From contig JAJDFZ010000014.1 of assembly GCA_030269625.1 (NCBI GenBank), forward strand, positions 1 through 40,694: a stretch of DNA of 40,694 nucleotides, written 5' to 3'. Positions within the stretch are counted from its first letter, which is position 1, and every line of letters starts with the position of its first letter. Positions 16,187-25,876 of this stretch are shown piece after piece. The stretch comes from Oxalobacter sp. OttesenSCG-928-P03. Lineage in GTDB: Bacteria > Pseudomonadota > Gammaproteobacteria > Burkholderiales > Burkholderiaceae_D. The notes beneath the pieces were generated by a model. That model was not told where the DNA came from. It worked only from the letters and a program-made list of their open reading frames with translations, and did not search any database. A program made the position numbers and the translations under genes.

Positions 16187-17458
16187 ATGCAGTGTACGAT
16201 AGAAATATTCAAGGGCGGCTGGTGGCAGGAATGCTGCACCATCACTGTTGAAGATCCGTCGGCGGGCTTTACGGCCCCGTCAACCATTTCCTACAATCCG
16301 GATTATCTTTTTGAGGGGCGCTTTGCGCCCTCACTGCGGTATCGCCCGGCCCCCGGCGTTGTGGAACTACCGCACTGGCCGGCTTTTCTGACGGACCTGA
16401 TTCCGCAGGGTGACGGCAGGCAGTATCTCCAGGATGTGCTGGAGCTGCCGGACGACCCCGGCTCCGACTGGCGCTTTCTTCTGATGGGACCGATCAACCC
16501 GGTAGGGCAGATACGCGTGCGGGAAGCGGCTGACGCCTACCGCGAGCGCATGCGCCAGCTTGATCCCAAATGGTCAGAGCAGGGCTTTACAACCGAAGAG
16601 GTCCTTTCCCGCAGCGAAGCCTTTACCGAACATTTTGATGCGCACGGCATCTTTTCTTCCGGTGCGACCAGCATCCAGGGGCTGGCGCCCAAGCTGCTTC
16701 TGACCCAGGGAAAGGATGGCCTGTGGTATGCCGATGCCACCCTGCCGGACAGCCAGGCGGCCCGGCACGTCATCCTGAAGCTTTCGCGCGCCAGGAACCT
16801 TGCTGACTGGACCATCCTCCGGCACGAAGCTATTTACATGCGTCTTGCACGCGAGATGGGCCTTCATGTGGGCGAACTCCCGGAATGGAAAAACGACATG
16901 CTTTTCGTGCCGCGTTTTGACCGGACCGTTACCCCGGACAGGGTCATCCGTCACCACCAGGAAAGCCTGGCCTCGCTTGCCATGCTGTTCGACCCGCAGG
17001 CGCCGGCCACCCATAACAGCATGCTGGAAATCCTGCGCCAGTTTGTCAGCGACCCGCACCAGGCCACCCTGGAATACCTCCGGCGCGACATCATGAACCT
17101 GGCGCTCGGCAATACGGACAACACGCCCTACAACACGGCCATCCAGACAGTGAACGGTGAAGTCAGGCTGACGCCGCTTTATGACTTTGCGCCCATGTAC
17201 CTTGATACCGATGATTTGTCCCGTACCCTGGAGTGGGTGGATGAAAACGGCAATGAAATCACCAACTGGGCAGATGTGCTGCATTCCCTGCCGTTTTCGA
17301 ATGCCGAAAAAGACGTTCTCCGCCGTGAACTCAGGGCGTTTGGCCAGCAGATGGAAAAACTCGAATCCCTGATGCAGGCATTCGGGATGAGCGACGATAT
17401 CATGACAGACCGTTATTACGGCATCCAGAACCAGCGCTGGCAGCTCGGTGAACTGTAA
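16187..17458 (+). CDS. HipA-family serine/threonine kinase-like protein
   Basis: HipA kinases phosphorylate translation factors such as GltX and act as toxins held by HipB antitoxins. This 423-residue protein has the N-terminal HipA subdomain (F-L-T-D-L-I-P-Q-G-D-G-R-Q-Y-L near 68-81) and a kinase core: loop S-S-G-A-T-S-I-Q-G-L-A-P-K-L-L-L at 157-172, H-V-I-L-K-L at 194-199 with the presumed ATP lysine Lys198, catalytic loop G-N-T-D-N-T-P-Y-N with Asp311 and Asn316, and metal-binding L-Y-D-F-A-P-M with Asp333. The usual H-G-R or H-L-K within the catalytic loop is replaced by T-P-Y. GGAGG precedes the ATG. No HipB-like HTH gene is adjacent; the neighbours are a propeller protein and a lipoprotein. 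It resembles the stand-alone HipA relatives such as E. coli YjjJ. Confidence 0.85.
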   Translation: MQCTIEIFKGGWWQECCTITVEDPSAGFTAPSTISYNPDYLFEGRFAPSLRYRPAPGVVELPHWPAFLTDLIPQGDGRQYLQDVLELPDDPGSDWRFLLMGPINPVGQIRVREAADAYRERMRQLDPKWSEQGFTTEEVLSRSEAFTEHFDAHGIFSSGATSIQGLAPKLLLTQGKDGLWYADATLPDSQAARHVILKLSRARNLADWTILRHEAIYMRLAREMGLHVGELPEWKNDMLFVPRFDRTVTPDRVIRHHQESLASLAMLFDPQAPATHNSMLEILRQFVSDPHQATLEYLRRDIMNLALGNTDNTPYNTAIQTVNGEVRLTPLYDFAPMYLDTDDLSRTLEWVDENGNEITNWADVLHSLPFSNAEKDVLRRELRAFGQQMEKLESLMQAFGMSDDIMTDRYYGIQNQRWQLGEL

Positions 17459-17494
17459 AAACACTTTTCTTTTACCCGGAAAAAAGGAATGAAC

Positions 17495-17896
17495 ATGAAA
17501 AAAACCATTGCACTCTTTCTTGCTGCCGCCATGCTTCTGGCGGGCTGTGCATCAAGCGGCGTGGATGTTGACCAGGAAGATATCAGCAGCCTGAAGCCGG
17601 GCATTACCACGGAAAAAGACGTCATTGCGCGCTTCGGCCCGCCAACCAGCACCGAAATGCTGCAAAACGGCCGCAAAATGCTCATTTACACCCATACCGA
17701 GTCTTCCATGCGCGCCTGGCAGGCCCTTCCCATCGTTTTTGTGCTGACAGGCGGACCCGACAAGGAAGTAACCGCAGCCGAGCTGATATTCAGCCGCGAT
17801 GGCCTCTATCTCAGCCACAAGCTCGTCAGGGGAGAGGAAGCCGAGGAAATCCTCGAAAAAGAAAAGGCGGAAAAGCAGGTGGTCAAGGCAGATTAG
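17495..17896 (+). CDS. outer-membrane lipoprotein, BamE/SmpA-like
   Basis: A 133-residue lipoprotein with signal peptide and lipobox L-L-A-G-C (Cys18). The mature part begins with a short linker, then S-S-L-K-P-G-I-T-T-E-K-D-V-I-A-R-F-G-P-P-T-S-T-E, the pattern of the SmpA/OmlA/BamE fold. Unlike BamE proper it carries a charged tail (E-E-I-L-E-K-E-K-A-E-K). I chose the second ATG at 17495 because AAGGA is six bases before it; the ATG at 17489 abuts the site. It ends three bases before the convergent moeA gene. It is unlikely to be the true BamE, given the accessory context. Confidence 0.82.
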   Translation: MKKTIALFLAAAMLLAGCASSGVDVDQEDISSLKPGITTEKDVIARFGPPTSTEMLQNGRKMLIYTHTESSMRAWQALPIVFVLTGGPDKEVTAAELIFSRDGLYLSHKLVRGEEAEEILEKEKAEKQVVKAD

Positions 17897-17899
17897 GCC

Positions 17900-19144
17900 C
17901 TATACCAGCCCTTCAAACGGCACAACTTCCACCGTTTCACCGGGTGTGACAGCTTCCCCGTCCGCCGGCAGGATGATGATGCAGTTGGCCCGGGCCATCG
18001 AAGACAGCATGCCGGAACCCTGTTCCCCGGTCGTGCGGACAACCCATTCTCCCTGCTCGTTGAGTGACAGGATGCCGCGCTGGAATTCTGTCCTGCCGCG
18101 CCGTTTTGACAGCGGCGAAAGACAGGAAACGCGAAGGCGGGGAAGGGGAGCGGGGCGGGTGCCCATCATATAAAAGAGGGCATCGCGCACGAAGAAATAA
18201 AAAGTGGTCATCACCGCCACGGGATTGCCGGGCAGGCCGAACACAGCCGTTTCCTTTCCGTCCGAGATGATCCGTCCGAAAGCCATGGGCCGCCCCGGGC
18301 GCATATTGATGTTCCAGAATGCCATATCCGCCATATCAGAGAGGATTTGCCCCGTATAGTCTGCCACGCCGACAGAAACACCGCCTGTCGTGATGATGAC
18401 GTCCGCCTGGCTTGCCGCTTCGGCAAAAGCCGCCCTGATTTTTGCCGGGTCATCCCGGATAACGCCCATATCGATCACCTCACAGCCCAGGCGCCGGATC
18501 ATCCCGTCAAGCGCATAACGGTTGCTGTCATAAATACCGCCCGGGGGAAGCGGCCCGCCTACGGGATAAAGCTCGTCACCCGTTGAAAAAACCGCCACTT
18601 TCGGACGGCGCCTGACAACCGCTTTTTCCACGCCAAGAGAAGCCAGCAAGCCCAGATGCGCCGGGCGAAGCAGGGTTCCCGCTTTCAGGGCGTTTTCCCC
18701 GGCCCTGATATCTTCCCCGCGCAGGCGGATATTGTCGCCTTTTGACGCGTTACCGGCAGGAATCGTGATAAATCCCTCCTGCACATCCACGTTTTCCTGC
18801 TGGACAACCGTATCGCAGCCTGTCGGCACCGGCGCGCCTGTCATGATCTGCACGCATTCGCCGGGCGAAACCATCCCCTCAAAACGATATCCGGCCAAAA
18901 GCGGGCCAATGGTTTTCAGGGTATGGGGCTGGCCCATATCCATCCCTTCAGCCGAAAAGGCATAACCATCCATCGCCGCATTATCATGTGCGGGGACGTC
19001 AATCAGGGCGGTCACACCCTCGGCCAGCACCCGGAAAAGCGCTTCTTTGAGCACCACGGTTTCCACCTCTTTTACCGCAGTGACGGCTTCGCTGATGATG
19101 CGCCGGGCCTGGTCAACCGGCAGGGGAGATGTGTTGTTTTTCAT
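17900..19144 (-). CDS. moeA: molybdopterin molybdenumtransferase MoeA
   Basis: MoeA inserts molybdate into adenylated molybdopterin to form molybdenum cofactor. The 414-residue length is standard. Visible signatures are D-V-P-A-H-D-N-A-A-M-D-G-Y-A near residue 55, M-T-G-A-P-V-P-T-G-C-D, G-D-N-I-R-L-R-G-E-D-I, V-A-V-F-S-T-G-D-E-L, the MPT-binding T-T-G-G-V-S-V-G-V-A-D-Y, and F-G-L-P-G-N-P-V-A. The gene is third in the minus-strand set moaA-mobA-moeA, with 61 AT-rich bases between mobA and its own ATG. Wait of order: transcription runs from moaA at right, but moeA lies downstream of mobA at left. Confidence 0.96.
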   Translation of the reverse strand: MKNNTSPLPVDQARRIISEAVTAVKEVETVVLKEALFRVLAEGVTALIDVPAHDNAAMDGYAFSAEGMDMGQPHTLKTIGPLLAGYRFEGMVSPGECVQIMTGAPVPTGCDTVVQQENVDVQEGFITIPAGNASKGDNIRLRGEDIRAGENALKAGTLLRPAHLGLLASLGVEKAVVRRRPKVAVFSTGDELYPVGGPLPPGGIYDSNRYALDGMIRRLGCEVIDMGVIRDDPAKIRAAFAEAASQADVIITTGGVSVGVADYTGQILSDMADMAFWNINMRPGRPMAFGRIISDGKETAVFGLPGNPVAVMTTFYFFVRDALFYMMGTRPAPLPRLRVSCLSPLSKRRGRTEFQRGILSLNEQGEWVVRTTGEQGSGMLSSMARANCIIILPADGEAVTPGETVEVVPFEGLV

Positions 19145-19205
19145 GGGTGCTGATATGAGGTTTATTAATATAAATCATTTAATTAAAATGAATTATTCGT
19201 GTTGT
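19145..19205. other. AT-rich gap between mobA and moeA
   Basis: Sixty-one bases, very AT-rich, containing TTTAATTAAA and TATATT on the minus strand. It could hold a separate promoter for moeA, but no clear -35/-10 pair stands out. Confidence 0.3.
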
Positions 19206-19829
19206 TTATAACTTGTTTTCCGGCAGGTTTTCCAGCTGCTGCAATGCTTCATGCGTGTTGATATTGCCAAACGCGGCCTCATCGGCAAAGTGCGCCTGCG
19301 CCACTTTCAGGGTGGCATACCAGGCATCTATTTTACGCTGGCCGGTCTGGAGAAACGCTTCCAGATGCGGCAGCAGATCCCGTTTCATCAGGCAGAAAAC
19401 GGGCTGTGGCGCAAAAGGGGGTGTCTGTCCTGTCACGGCAATGGCCAGGTCCGCATCAGCAGCCAGTACCGCCTTGCCCAGTTCTGTCACAAGCGTTTCA
19501 GGAAAAAAGGGGGAGTCACAGGGCACCGTCACCAGCCAGGGAGTATGGCAATGCTTCAGCCCCGTGGCAAAACCGGCAAGCGGCCCGCCAAAAGCGGCAT
19601 ATTCATCGGCAATGACCGGAAAACCGGCCCTGGCATAGCTTTCAGGGTTCCGGTTGGCATTGACCAGCAGCGCGGACACCTGCGGAAGAAGGCGGGCTGT
19701 CGCATGGAGAAAAAGCGGTTGCCCGCGAAAAAGCTGCAGGCCCTTGTCGATATCTCCCATCCGTGTGCCTCGTCCGCCGGCAAGGACAATGCCGGTGATG
19801 GCTTCCCTGGGGATGGAGGCGGCATCCAT
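19206..19829 (-). CDS. mobA: molybdenum cofactor guanylyltransferase MobA
   Basis: MobA joins GMP from GTP to molybdenum cofactor, giving the guanine dinucleotide form used by DMSO-reductase-family enzymes such as formate dehydrogenase. The 207-residue product opens with the nucleotide-binding motif I-V-L-A-G-G-R-G-T-R-M-G, followed by D-K-G-L-Q-L-F-R-G-Q-P-L, then F-G-G-P-L-A-G-F-A-T-G-L, V-T-V-P-C-D-S-P-F-F-P and F-G-N-I-N-T-H-E-A. ATG 19829 starts one base after the moaA stop; the open frame further upstream lies in moaA and is ignored. Confidence 0.95.
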   Translation of the reverse strand: MDAASIPREAITGIVLAGGRGTRMGDIDKGLQLFRGQPLFLHATARLLPQVSALLVNANRNPESYARAGFPVIADEYAAFGGPLAGFATGLKHCHTPWLVTVPCDSPFFPETLVTELGKAVLAADADLAIAVTGQTPPFAPQPVFCLMKRDLLPHLEAFLQTGQRKIDAWYATLKVAQAHFADEAAFGNINTHEALQQLENLPENKL

Positions 19830-19830
19830 G

Positions 19831-20931
19831 TCAGCCGCCGATATAGGACATTTCCACCTTTTTGCCCGGCATGTCCGTATTTGCGCTGCGCAGTTCGGAA
19901 TAGCGGCTGTCCCGGTTCTGCCAGTGAAGCGCAAGCACACGGGCAATCTGTGCATCAGACCAGCCATCGCGGATGAGCGGTTTCAGGTCAAATCCATCCG
20001 TGGCAAAAAGACAGGTATACAGCCTGCCGACAGTTGACATGCGTATGCGGGTGCAGTCGCCGCAAAAGGCTTTGGTCACACTCGCAATCACCCCGATTTC
20101 TCCGCCGCCATCCCGGTAGCGCCAGCGTGACGCCGTTTCACCCGGGTAATTGGGCGGAAGGGGATAAAGCGGCATGTGGGCATCAATCATGGCAAGCAGG
20201 CTGTCAGAGGGAATGATTTCACCCAGTTCCCATCCGTTGGATGTGCCCACATCCATGTATTCAATGAAACGGGGGATGATGCCGGTGTGCCTGAAATAAC
20301 GGGCAATCGGGAGAATTTCTCCATCATTCATGCCCCTTTTGACCACCATGTTGACCTTGATCGGCGAAAAGCCCGCTGCCTGCGCCGCCTCAATGCCCTT
20401 GAGCACATCCGCCACCGGAAAATCCACATCGTTCATCCGGCGAAACACCCGGTCATCCAGCGCGTCGAGCGAAACCGTGATGCGTTTCAGTCCCGCGTCG
20501 TAAAGTGATTGCGCTTTTTTCGCGAGAAGCGAGCCGTTCGTTGTCAGTGTCAGGTCGATATCGCGCCCGTCAGGCGTTTTCAGCCCTGCCAGGCGTTCCA
20601 CCAGTTTTTCCACGTGCCGCCGCATCAGGGGTTCGCCGCCTGTCAGGCGAATCTTTTCCACGCCCATTTCAGTGAAAATCCCGGCAAGACGGGTAATCTC
20701 TTCAAAAGAGAGCATTTCCCCGTGCGGGATAAAGCGGAAATCCTTCCCGAAAACCTGCTTGGGCATGCAGTAGACGCAGCGCAGGTTGCACCGGTCTGTC
20801 ACCGAAATGCGCAGGTCACGCATGGGGCGGGCCAGCCTGTCATGAACGGTGGACGGCATGTCACCTGCCGTGTCCGGCGGGGAGATGCCTGGCTGGCATT
20901 CAGTCAGGATGGAAATGATCTTTCGTTGCAT
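19831..20931 (-). CDS. moaA: GTP 3',8-cyclase MoaA (radical SAM)
   Basis: First enzyme of molybdenum cofactor synthesis, a radical-SAM protein that with MoaC turns GTP into cyclic pyranopterin monophosphate. The radical-SAM cluster motif C-N-L-R-C-V-Y-C is present, and the second C-terminal 4Fe-4S cluster is shown by F-C-G-D-C-T-R-I-R followed 14 residues later by Y-T-C. The conserved C-terminal Gly-Gly tail (S-Y-I-G-G) is intact. The start is uncertain: ATG 20931 gives 366 residues, in line with the long N-termini I recall in Burkholderiales; ATG 20859 gives 342 and is closer to E. coli MoaA. MobA follows after one base. Confidence 0.95.
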   Translation of the reverse strand: MQRKIISILTECQPGISPPDTAGDMPSTVHDRLARPMRDLRISVTDRCNLRCVYCMPKQVFGKDFRFIPHGEMLSFEEITRLAGIFTEMGVEKIRLTGGEPLMRRHVEKLVERLAGLKTPDGRDIDLTLTTNGSLLAKKAQSLYDAGLKRITVSLDALDDRVFRRMNDVDFPVADVLKGIEAAQAAGFSPIKVNMVVKRGMNDGEILPIARYFRHTGIIPRFIEYMDVGTSNGWELGEIIPSDSLLAMIDAHMPLYPLPPNYPGETASRWRYRDGGGEIGVIASVTKAFCGDCTRIRMSTVGRLYTCLFATDGFDLKPLIRDGWSDAQIARVLALHWQNRDSRYSELRSANTDMPGKKVEMSYIGG

Positions 20932-21023
20932 GCGGAAAACGGTTTTAAAGCGGGCGCATTGCGCCTGAACCTCCAAAGATAACACGAAGTGCCCCAAAGC
21001 ACAGAAAGGTAGCGCACAGAATG

Positions 21024-21051
21024 AAAAAGGGAGAGTTATTTCCTCTCCCTT
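21024..21051 (-). terminator. intrinsic terminator of rne
   Basis: A nine-base stem centred on GGGAGAG/CTCTCCC (21029-21035 and 21043-21049, extended by two A-T pairs) with a seven-base loop, followed on the minus strand by TTTTTC. It is 25 bases past the rne stop and separates rne from moaA. Confidence 0.85.
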
Positions 21052-21075
21052 GTTTCGTGCTGCCTGATGCCGGTA

Positions 21076-24000
21076 TTACTTGCGTGTATCCACCTGGATC
21101 AGCGGTTCATCAACAGCCGGTGCAGGCATCCTGCGGCGGCGGGGAGGGCGGGGCGCTTCCGCTTCCGCATCCTGTGCCGCTTTTTCCTGTGCGAGCCGCA
21201 TTTTTTCCGGATCGGTCGCTGCCATCGTCAGGCCGGCTGAAGCCAGCACTTCGCTGAGATCCTCAACCGTTTCCGCAGCCGGTTCAGCGGCCGCGGCGTC
21301 TGCTTCTGCCTCGACCGGCGCTGCGGCTTCAAGGTCAACCGTCTCCCCGGTTTCGCCAGCCGCTTCGGCATCCTCTGTCACGACGATTGTTTCCGGTTCG
21401 GCAACAGGTTCGTCCATCACAATCACGTCCTGGTCGGCTGACGGTTCGTTATCCATTACCATTTCAGCCACGACAACAACTTCCTCGACAACCGCTTCGG
21501 CTGCCGTTTCATCCGCCTGCGCGGCAACAGCGTCACCTGCCGTTTCCGGTTCGGGTTCAAATACCGGTGATGTGACAAAATCCGAAACCTCCAGTTCCAC
21601 ATCCACTACAGGTGTAGCGGATGTTTCCGGCGCTTCCGTTGCCGACAGCGGCGGGACAACCCCCAGTTCTTCCTGCACGATTTTCAGTTCGACGGGAAGC
21701 TCGGACAGGGTTTCCACACGGTCTTCTTCCTGGTGAACAGGCAGGACGGCTTCATCATTGGGGTCATAAAAAGCGACGGGTGGCATGGTATCCGCGTCTT
21801 TTTGTCCTTCATCAACAACCGGCCTGAATGCCACATCCTCAACCCGTCCCTGATTGTGCGGACCTGTGCCCGGAACATCCCGGCCAGCCAGGTCATTCTG
21901 GCTTAATGTATCCGCCATGAGACCGTCAACCATCTCGTCGATCTCGCGCGCCTCGCCGGAGACGATTTCCGCTACCTCGGAACTGTCGGTGATACTGTCA
22001 CGATCACGGCGGTTGCGGTTGCGGCCGCCACGGCGGCGGCGGCGGCGGGTTTCCTCTTCGCCGGTACGGCCTTCCTCGGCCGCCTTGGCGGCGATGGCTT
22101 CCGTGATATCAATAACAACGGCTTCCTTGGGTTCCCTGATGGCTTCGCCATGGGCATCCAGCAGTTCGATTTCCTCTGACGCGGCCACTTTGTCCTTCTG
22201 GTCGCCTTTGGCACCGGAACGTCGGTTGCGTTTTCTTTCACCCGTTGCGCCTTCCTTGGGCTGTTTAGGCTGCCTGGGCGGCTTGGGCATCGTCATGTCG
22301 TCATTTTTCATATCCATGGTTGCCGGTGCCGCATCAGGTGTTTGCTCTTCACGGCTGCGCTCACGGCCACGGCCACGGCGGTTGCGGCTGCGTGTCCGGT
22401 CGCCATTGCGTTTGGCGCGTGTCTCGCGGGAAGGCGGCGGTGGCGGCGCGACTTCTTCCTCGGTTTTTTCGATACCGAGGAAAGCCAGCACCTTGTCCCA
22501 GAATCCGCCAGCCGGTGCTGCCGGTGCGGCAGGTGCTGCGGCGGCAGCAGGGGCCGGAGCAGGCTGGGGCGCGGGCGGCGGTAAATCCGGGGAAATGCTC
22601 TTGACGATCGCTTCCTGACGCGGCTTGGGCGCTTCCTTATGGGTCTTGTTAAAGCTCATGTCAACATCAGTTGACTCTTCAGCCAGCTCATAACTCAACT
22701 GGTGATCATCCAGGCGCGGATCATCATGCTTTAATCGTTCCAGCTTGTAACGCGGCGTTTCCAGGTACTTGTTCGGAATCACGATCACGGTCACGCGGTG
22801 GCGCGCCTCGATCTTCATGACTTCGCCCCGTTTTTCATTCAGGAGGAAAGCCGCCACATCAACAGGCAGCTGGATATGAATCGCAGCCGAGCTTTCCTTC
22901 ATGGATTCTTCTTCAATAATGCGCAAAACCTGCAGGGCAAACGATTCCACATCACGGATATGGCCTGTGCCGTTGCATCGCGGGCAGGTAATATGGCTGC
23001 CTTCCGAGAGGGCCGGACGCAGGCGCTGGCGCGACAGTTCAATCAGGCCAAAACGGGAAATCTTGTCCATCTGCACGCGGGCGCGATCCTGGCGGAGCGC
23101 GTCTTTTAAGCGGTTTTCGATCTCGCGCTTGTTCTTGGCGACTTCCATGTCAATGAAGTCAATCACGATCAGGCCGCCCAGGTCGCGCAGACGCAACTGG
23201 CGGGCGGCTTCTTCTGCCGCTTCGCAGTTCGTGTTGAATGCGGTTGTCTCAATATCGCTGCCACGGGTTGCACGTGCCGAGTTGACGTCGATTGATACCA
23301 GCGCTTCGGTATGGTCAATCACGATCGAGCCGCCGGAGGGCAGGGGAACCACGCGCGAATAGGCTGTTTCAATCTGGTGTTCGATCTGGAAACGGGAAAA
23401 AAGCGGAATATCGTCACGATAGCGCTTGACCCGGTTGACCATATCCGGCATCACATGGCTCATGAACTGGCGCGCCTGCTCATAAATCTCGTCCGTATCA
23501 ATCAGGATTTCGCCGATATCCGGCTGGAAATAGTCGCGGATCGCCCGGATAACCAGCGAGGACTCGTGATAAATCAGGAAGGCGCCCGGCGCGGAAGTGC
23601 CCGCGCCATCAATCGCACGCCAGAGCTGCAGCAGGTAATTCAGGTCCCATTGCAGTTCTTCCACGCTCCTGCCGATACCGGCGGTGCGGGCAATCACCGA
23701 CATGCCGGGAGGCAGGTCGAGCTTGTCGATATTTTCACGCAGTTCCTGGCGTTCCTCACCTTCTACACGGCGGGAAACACCGCCGCCGCGCGGATTGTTC
23801 GGCATCAGGACAAGATAACGGCCGGCAAGCGAGATAAAGGTGGTCAGCGCCGCGCCCTTGGTGCCGCGCTCTTCCTTTTCCACCTGGACCATGATTTCCT
23901 GGCCTTCGGAGAGGGCATCCTTGATCGAGGCATTCCTGACATCAACCCCTTCCTTGAAGAGGCCCCTGACAACTTCCTTGAAAGGCAGAAAACCGTGGCG

Positions 24001-24189
24001 GTCTTCGCCATAATTGACAAAACATGCTTCAAGGGAGGGTTCGATGCGGGTGATAACCGCTTTGTAGATATTGGATTTGTGCTGCTCTTTTCCTGCTGTC
24101 TCAATATCCAGGTCGAGGAGCTTTTGCCCGTCGACAATCGCCACACGCAGCTCTTCCTGCTGTGTGGCATTAAACAACATACGTTTCAT
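21076..24189 (-). CDS. rne: ribonuclease E
   Basis: RNase E is the main endonuclease of mRNA decay and rRNA/tRNA processing and the scaffold of the degradosome. The 1037-residue protein has the N-terminal S1 domain ([17 protein letters not shown] to G-F-L-P), the 5'-sensor and RNase-H-like regions, the DNase I-like catalytic site with its Asp residues in S-I-D-V-N-S-A-R and I-V-I-D-F-I-D-M (about 300 and 345), and the zinc-link C-P-R-C-N-G-T-G near 400. The second half is disordered: Pro/Ala runs, arginine-rich RNA-binding patches ([13 protein letters not shown]) and a long acidic Glu/Val/Ala stretch, ending in an R-R-R-R-M block. It is head-to-head with rluC over a long leader, as in E. coli. 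Confidence 0.97.
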   Translation of the reverse strand: MKRMLFNATQQEELRVAIVDGQKLLDLDIETAGKEQHKSNIYKAVITRIEPSLEACFVNYGEDRHGFLPFKEVVRGLFKEGVDVRNASIKDALSEGQEIMVQVEKEERGTKGAALTTFISLAGRYLVLMPNNPRGGGVSRRVEGEERQELRENIDKLDLPPGMSVIARTAGIGRSVEELQWDLNYLLQLWRAIDGAGTSAPGAFLIYHESSLVIRAIRDYFQPDIGEILIDTDEIYEQARQFMSHVMPDMVNRVKRYRDDIPLFSRFQIEHQIETAYSRVVPLPSGGSIVIDHTEALVSIDVNSARATRGSDIETTAFNTNCEAAEEAARQLRLRDLGGLIVIDFIDMEVAKNKREIENRLKDALRQDRARVQMDKISRFGLIELSRQRLRPALSEGSHITCPRCNGTGHIRDVESFALQVLRIIEEESMKESSAAIHIQLPVDVAAFLLNEKRGEVMKIEARHRVTVIVIPNKYLETPRYKLERLKHDDPRLDDHQLSYELAEESTDVDMSFNKTHKEAPKPRQEAIVKSISPDLPPPAPQPAPAPAAAAAPAAPAAPAGGFWDKVLAFLGIEKTEEEVAPPPPPSRETRAKRNGDRTRSRNRRGRGRERSREEQTPDAAPATMDMKNDDMTMPKPPRQPKQPKEGATGERKRNRRSGAKGDQKDKVAASEEIELLDAHGEAIREPKEAVVIDITEAIAAKAAEEGRTGEEETRRRRRRGGRNRNRRDRDSITDSSEVAEIVSGEAREIDEMVDGLMADTLSQNDLAGRDVPGTGPHNQGRVEDVAFRPVVDEGQKDADTMPPVAFYDPNDEAVLPVHQEEDRVETLSELPVELKIVQEELGVVPPLSATEAPETSATPVVDVELEVSDFVTSPVFEPEPETAGDAVAAQADETAAEAVVEEVVVVAEMVMDNEPSADQDVIVMDEPVAEPETIVVTEDAEAAGETGETVDLEAAAPVEAEADAAAAEPAAETVEDLSEVLASAGLTMAATDPEKMRLAQEKAAQDAEAEAPRPPRRRRMPAPAVDEPLIQVDTRK

Positions 24190-24761
24190 AGTAAATACAC
24201 TCCGGGGCCACTGGGGCCGTTTTACGCCGCTAACACACTATGGGCGCGGCAATTCATTCGGGTGTACACGAGGATCAGTGGCGGAAAAGAAAAAGTGTCC
24301 TGGCGGATGACAGAAAGGCGCATGAGGCCGTTTCCTCGCCGGACACGGTAAGGTCTGATAAGTTGTAATGTCGGCAATAATGCCTGCAATAACCATTTTC
24401 AATGCGTTTTCATAAACGGCCCGATCGGGATGATGAAGCCGTTTCTCAATCAAACAACAATTCTTTATCAAACACGCAGCTGACAAGCAATTTTTATACG
24501 GTTCTTGCTTTCTATGCTTGCCGCTTTATATTCTTCAGTTTTCCTACGCAAAATCCTGCTTTTTTCCGCCAGAACCGGTTGCAGCTTCAGGGCGCGACCC
24601 TGATCGGCTAAAAAAAGTGCGTACACAACTATATCCATTCAATTTGCTTATTGGCGAGGCCAATGGATATGCCCCCTGTGTAGAATGCTAAAATTCACAG
24701 CATACACAAAAAAACAGTTGTGCAGAAAAATGCACAAACCGTTCCGGGATTATATATTCAA
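24190..24761. other. long rne/rluC divergent intergenic region
   Basis: About 570 bases without a convincing gene. Most of it is probably the untranslated leader of rne, which in E. coli is long and mediates autoregulation by RNase E; that role here is inference. The rne ATG has GGAG about 12 bases upstream on the minus strand. An inverted repeat ATATCCATT/AATGGATAT (24631-24639 and 24662-24670) encloses ATTGGC-gag-GCCAAT (24650-24664). A TAGAAT at 24681 could be a -10 for rluC, but no good -35 pairs with it. Short open frames here look like chance. Confidence 0.5.
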
Positions 24762-25772
24762 ATGAGCCGAACTAACAGGGGTAGGGCAGGTGAAAGTGCC
24801 AAAAAACAGCAGAAAATGCCTGTTGGATCAAATCCGGCGCAGGTTCAGCTCGTTACCGTTACCGAAAACGAAACCGGGCAGCGGATCGACAATTACCTTT
24901 TCAAGCACTGCAAGGGTGTACCCAAAAGCCATATTTACCGCATCCTCCGTTCCGGCGAGGTCAGGGTCAACAAGGGCCGGGTAGACCAGACATACCGCCT
25001 GAAAACCGGTGATACCGTCCGCATTCCCCCCGTCAGGGTTGCCGAGCGCGAAGAAAAACACATTCCCCAGGCCCGCTTTGAAACCCTTTTTGAAGACGAT
25101 CACCTCCTCATCATCAACAAGCCGGCGGGCATTGCCGTTCATGGCGGTTCCGGCGTGGCTTTCGGCGTCATCGAGCAGCTTCGCGTTTCCCGCCCCGAAC
25201 TCCGCTTCCTCGAACTGGTTCATCGCCTGGACAGGGAAACCTCCGGCGTCCTGGTCATCGCCAAAAAAAGATCAGCCCTGAAAAACATGCATGAACAGAT
25301 GCGGGGAGGCAGCATCGACAAACGCTACCAGACCCTCGTCAAGGGCAACTGGGCCAATCCGCGCCAGCATGTCAGGCTGCCGCTTTTCAAATACCTGACG
25401 CCTGATGGCGAACGGCGTGTCCGTGTCCAGGACGACGGCATCCAGGCCCACACCATCTTCAACGTCATCGAAAAATACGACGGATTCACCCTGCTTGAAG
25501 CCGAACTTAAAACCGGGCGAACCCACCAGATACGTGTCCACCTGGCGGCAAGCGGACACGTTATTGCCGGTGACGACAAATACGGTGATTTCGAACTGAA
25601 CCGCCAGTTGCAGAAAGCGGACGGGGATGCCCGGGCCCTGAAAAGAATGTTCCTGCATGCTTACCGGCTCACCTTTATCCATCCCCACACCGGGGAGGAA
25701 ATCACCGTGACTGCGCCACTGCCTCCCGAATGCGCCGGTTATCTGTCCAGCCTCAATGCCAAAAACGGATAA
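24762..25772 (+). CDS. rluC: 23S rRNA pseudouridine synthase RluC
   Basis: RluC makes pseudouridines 955, 2504 and 2580 in 23S rRNA (E. coli numbers). An N-terminal S4 RNA-binding domain (G-Q-R-I-D-N-Y-L-F, then V-P-K-S-H-I-Y-R-I-L-R-S-G-E-V-R-V-N) is followed by the synthase core with the catalytic Asp in H-R-L-D-R-E-T-S-G-V-L-V and the motifs A-V-H-G-G-S-G-V and G-R-T-H-Q-I-R-V-H. The start is unsure: ATG 24762 gives 336 residues, ATG 24816 gives 318, near the E. coli length of 319. Neither has a strong ribosome binding site. It heads a run with a HAD phosphatase and an S49 peptidase. Confidence 0.95.
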   Translation: MSRTNRGRAGESAKKQQKMPVGSNPAQVQLVTVTENETGQRIDNYLFKHCKGVPKSHIYRILRSGEVRVNKGRVDQTYRLKTGDTVRIPPVRVAEREEKHIPQARFETLFEDDHLLIINKPAGIAVHGGSGVAFGVIEQLRVSRPELRFLELVHRLDRETSGVLVIAKKRSALKNMHEQMRGGSIDKRYQTLVKGNWANPRQHVRLPLFKYLTPDGERRVRVQDDGIQAHTIFNVIEKYDGFTLLEAELKTGRTHQIRVHLAASGHVIAGDDKYGDFELNRQLQKADGDARALKRMFLHAYRLTFIHPHTGEEITVTAPLPPECAGYLSSLNAKNG

Positions 25773-25876
25773 GCCGGTGTTACCCCGGACAAAACGGGCT
25801 ACAATGACACCCTGAATGATTCAACCGGCGGCATCCTGCCGCAAAAACAGGGAGAGGGGCGCATCGTTCCCCGGAC

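Noticed and set aside
23311..24351. A 346-codon open frame on the plus strand
   Set aside because: It lies opposite the conserved first half of rne, in which every catalytic motif is on the minus strand; the opposite frame is open by base composition and shows no domain.
24402..24611. A 69-codon frame in the rne/rluC gap
   Set aside because: No ribosome binding site, no recognisable sequence, and it runs through the likely rne leader.
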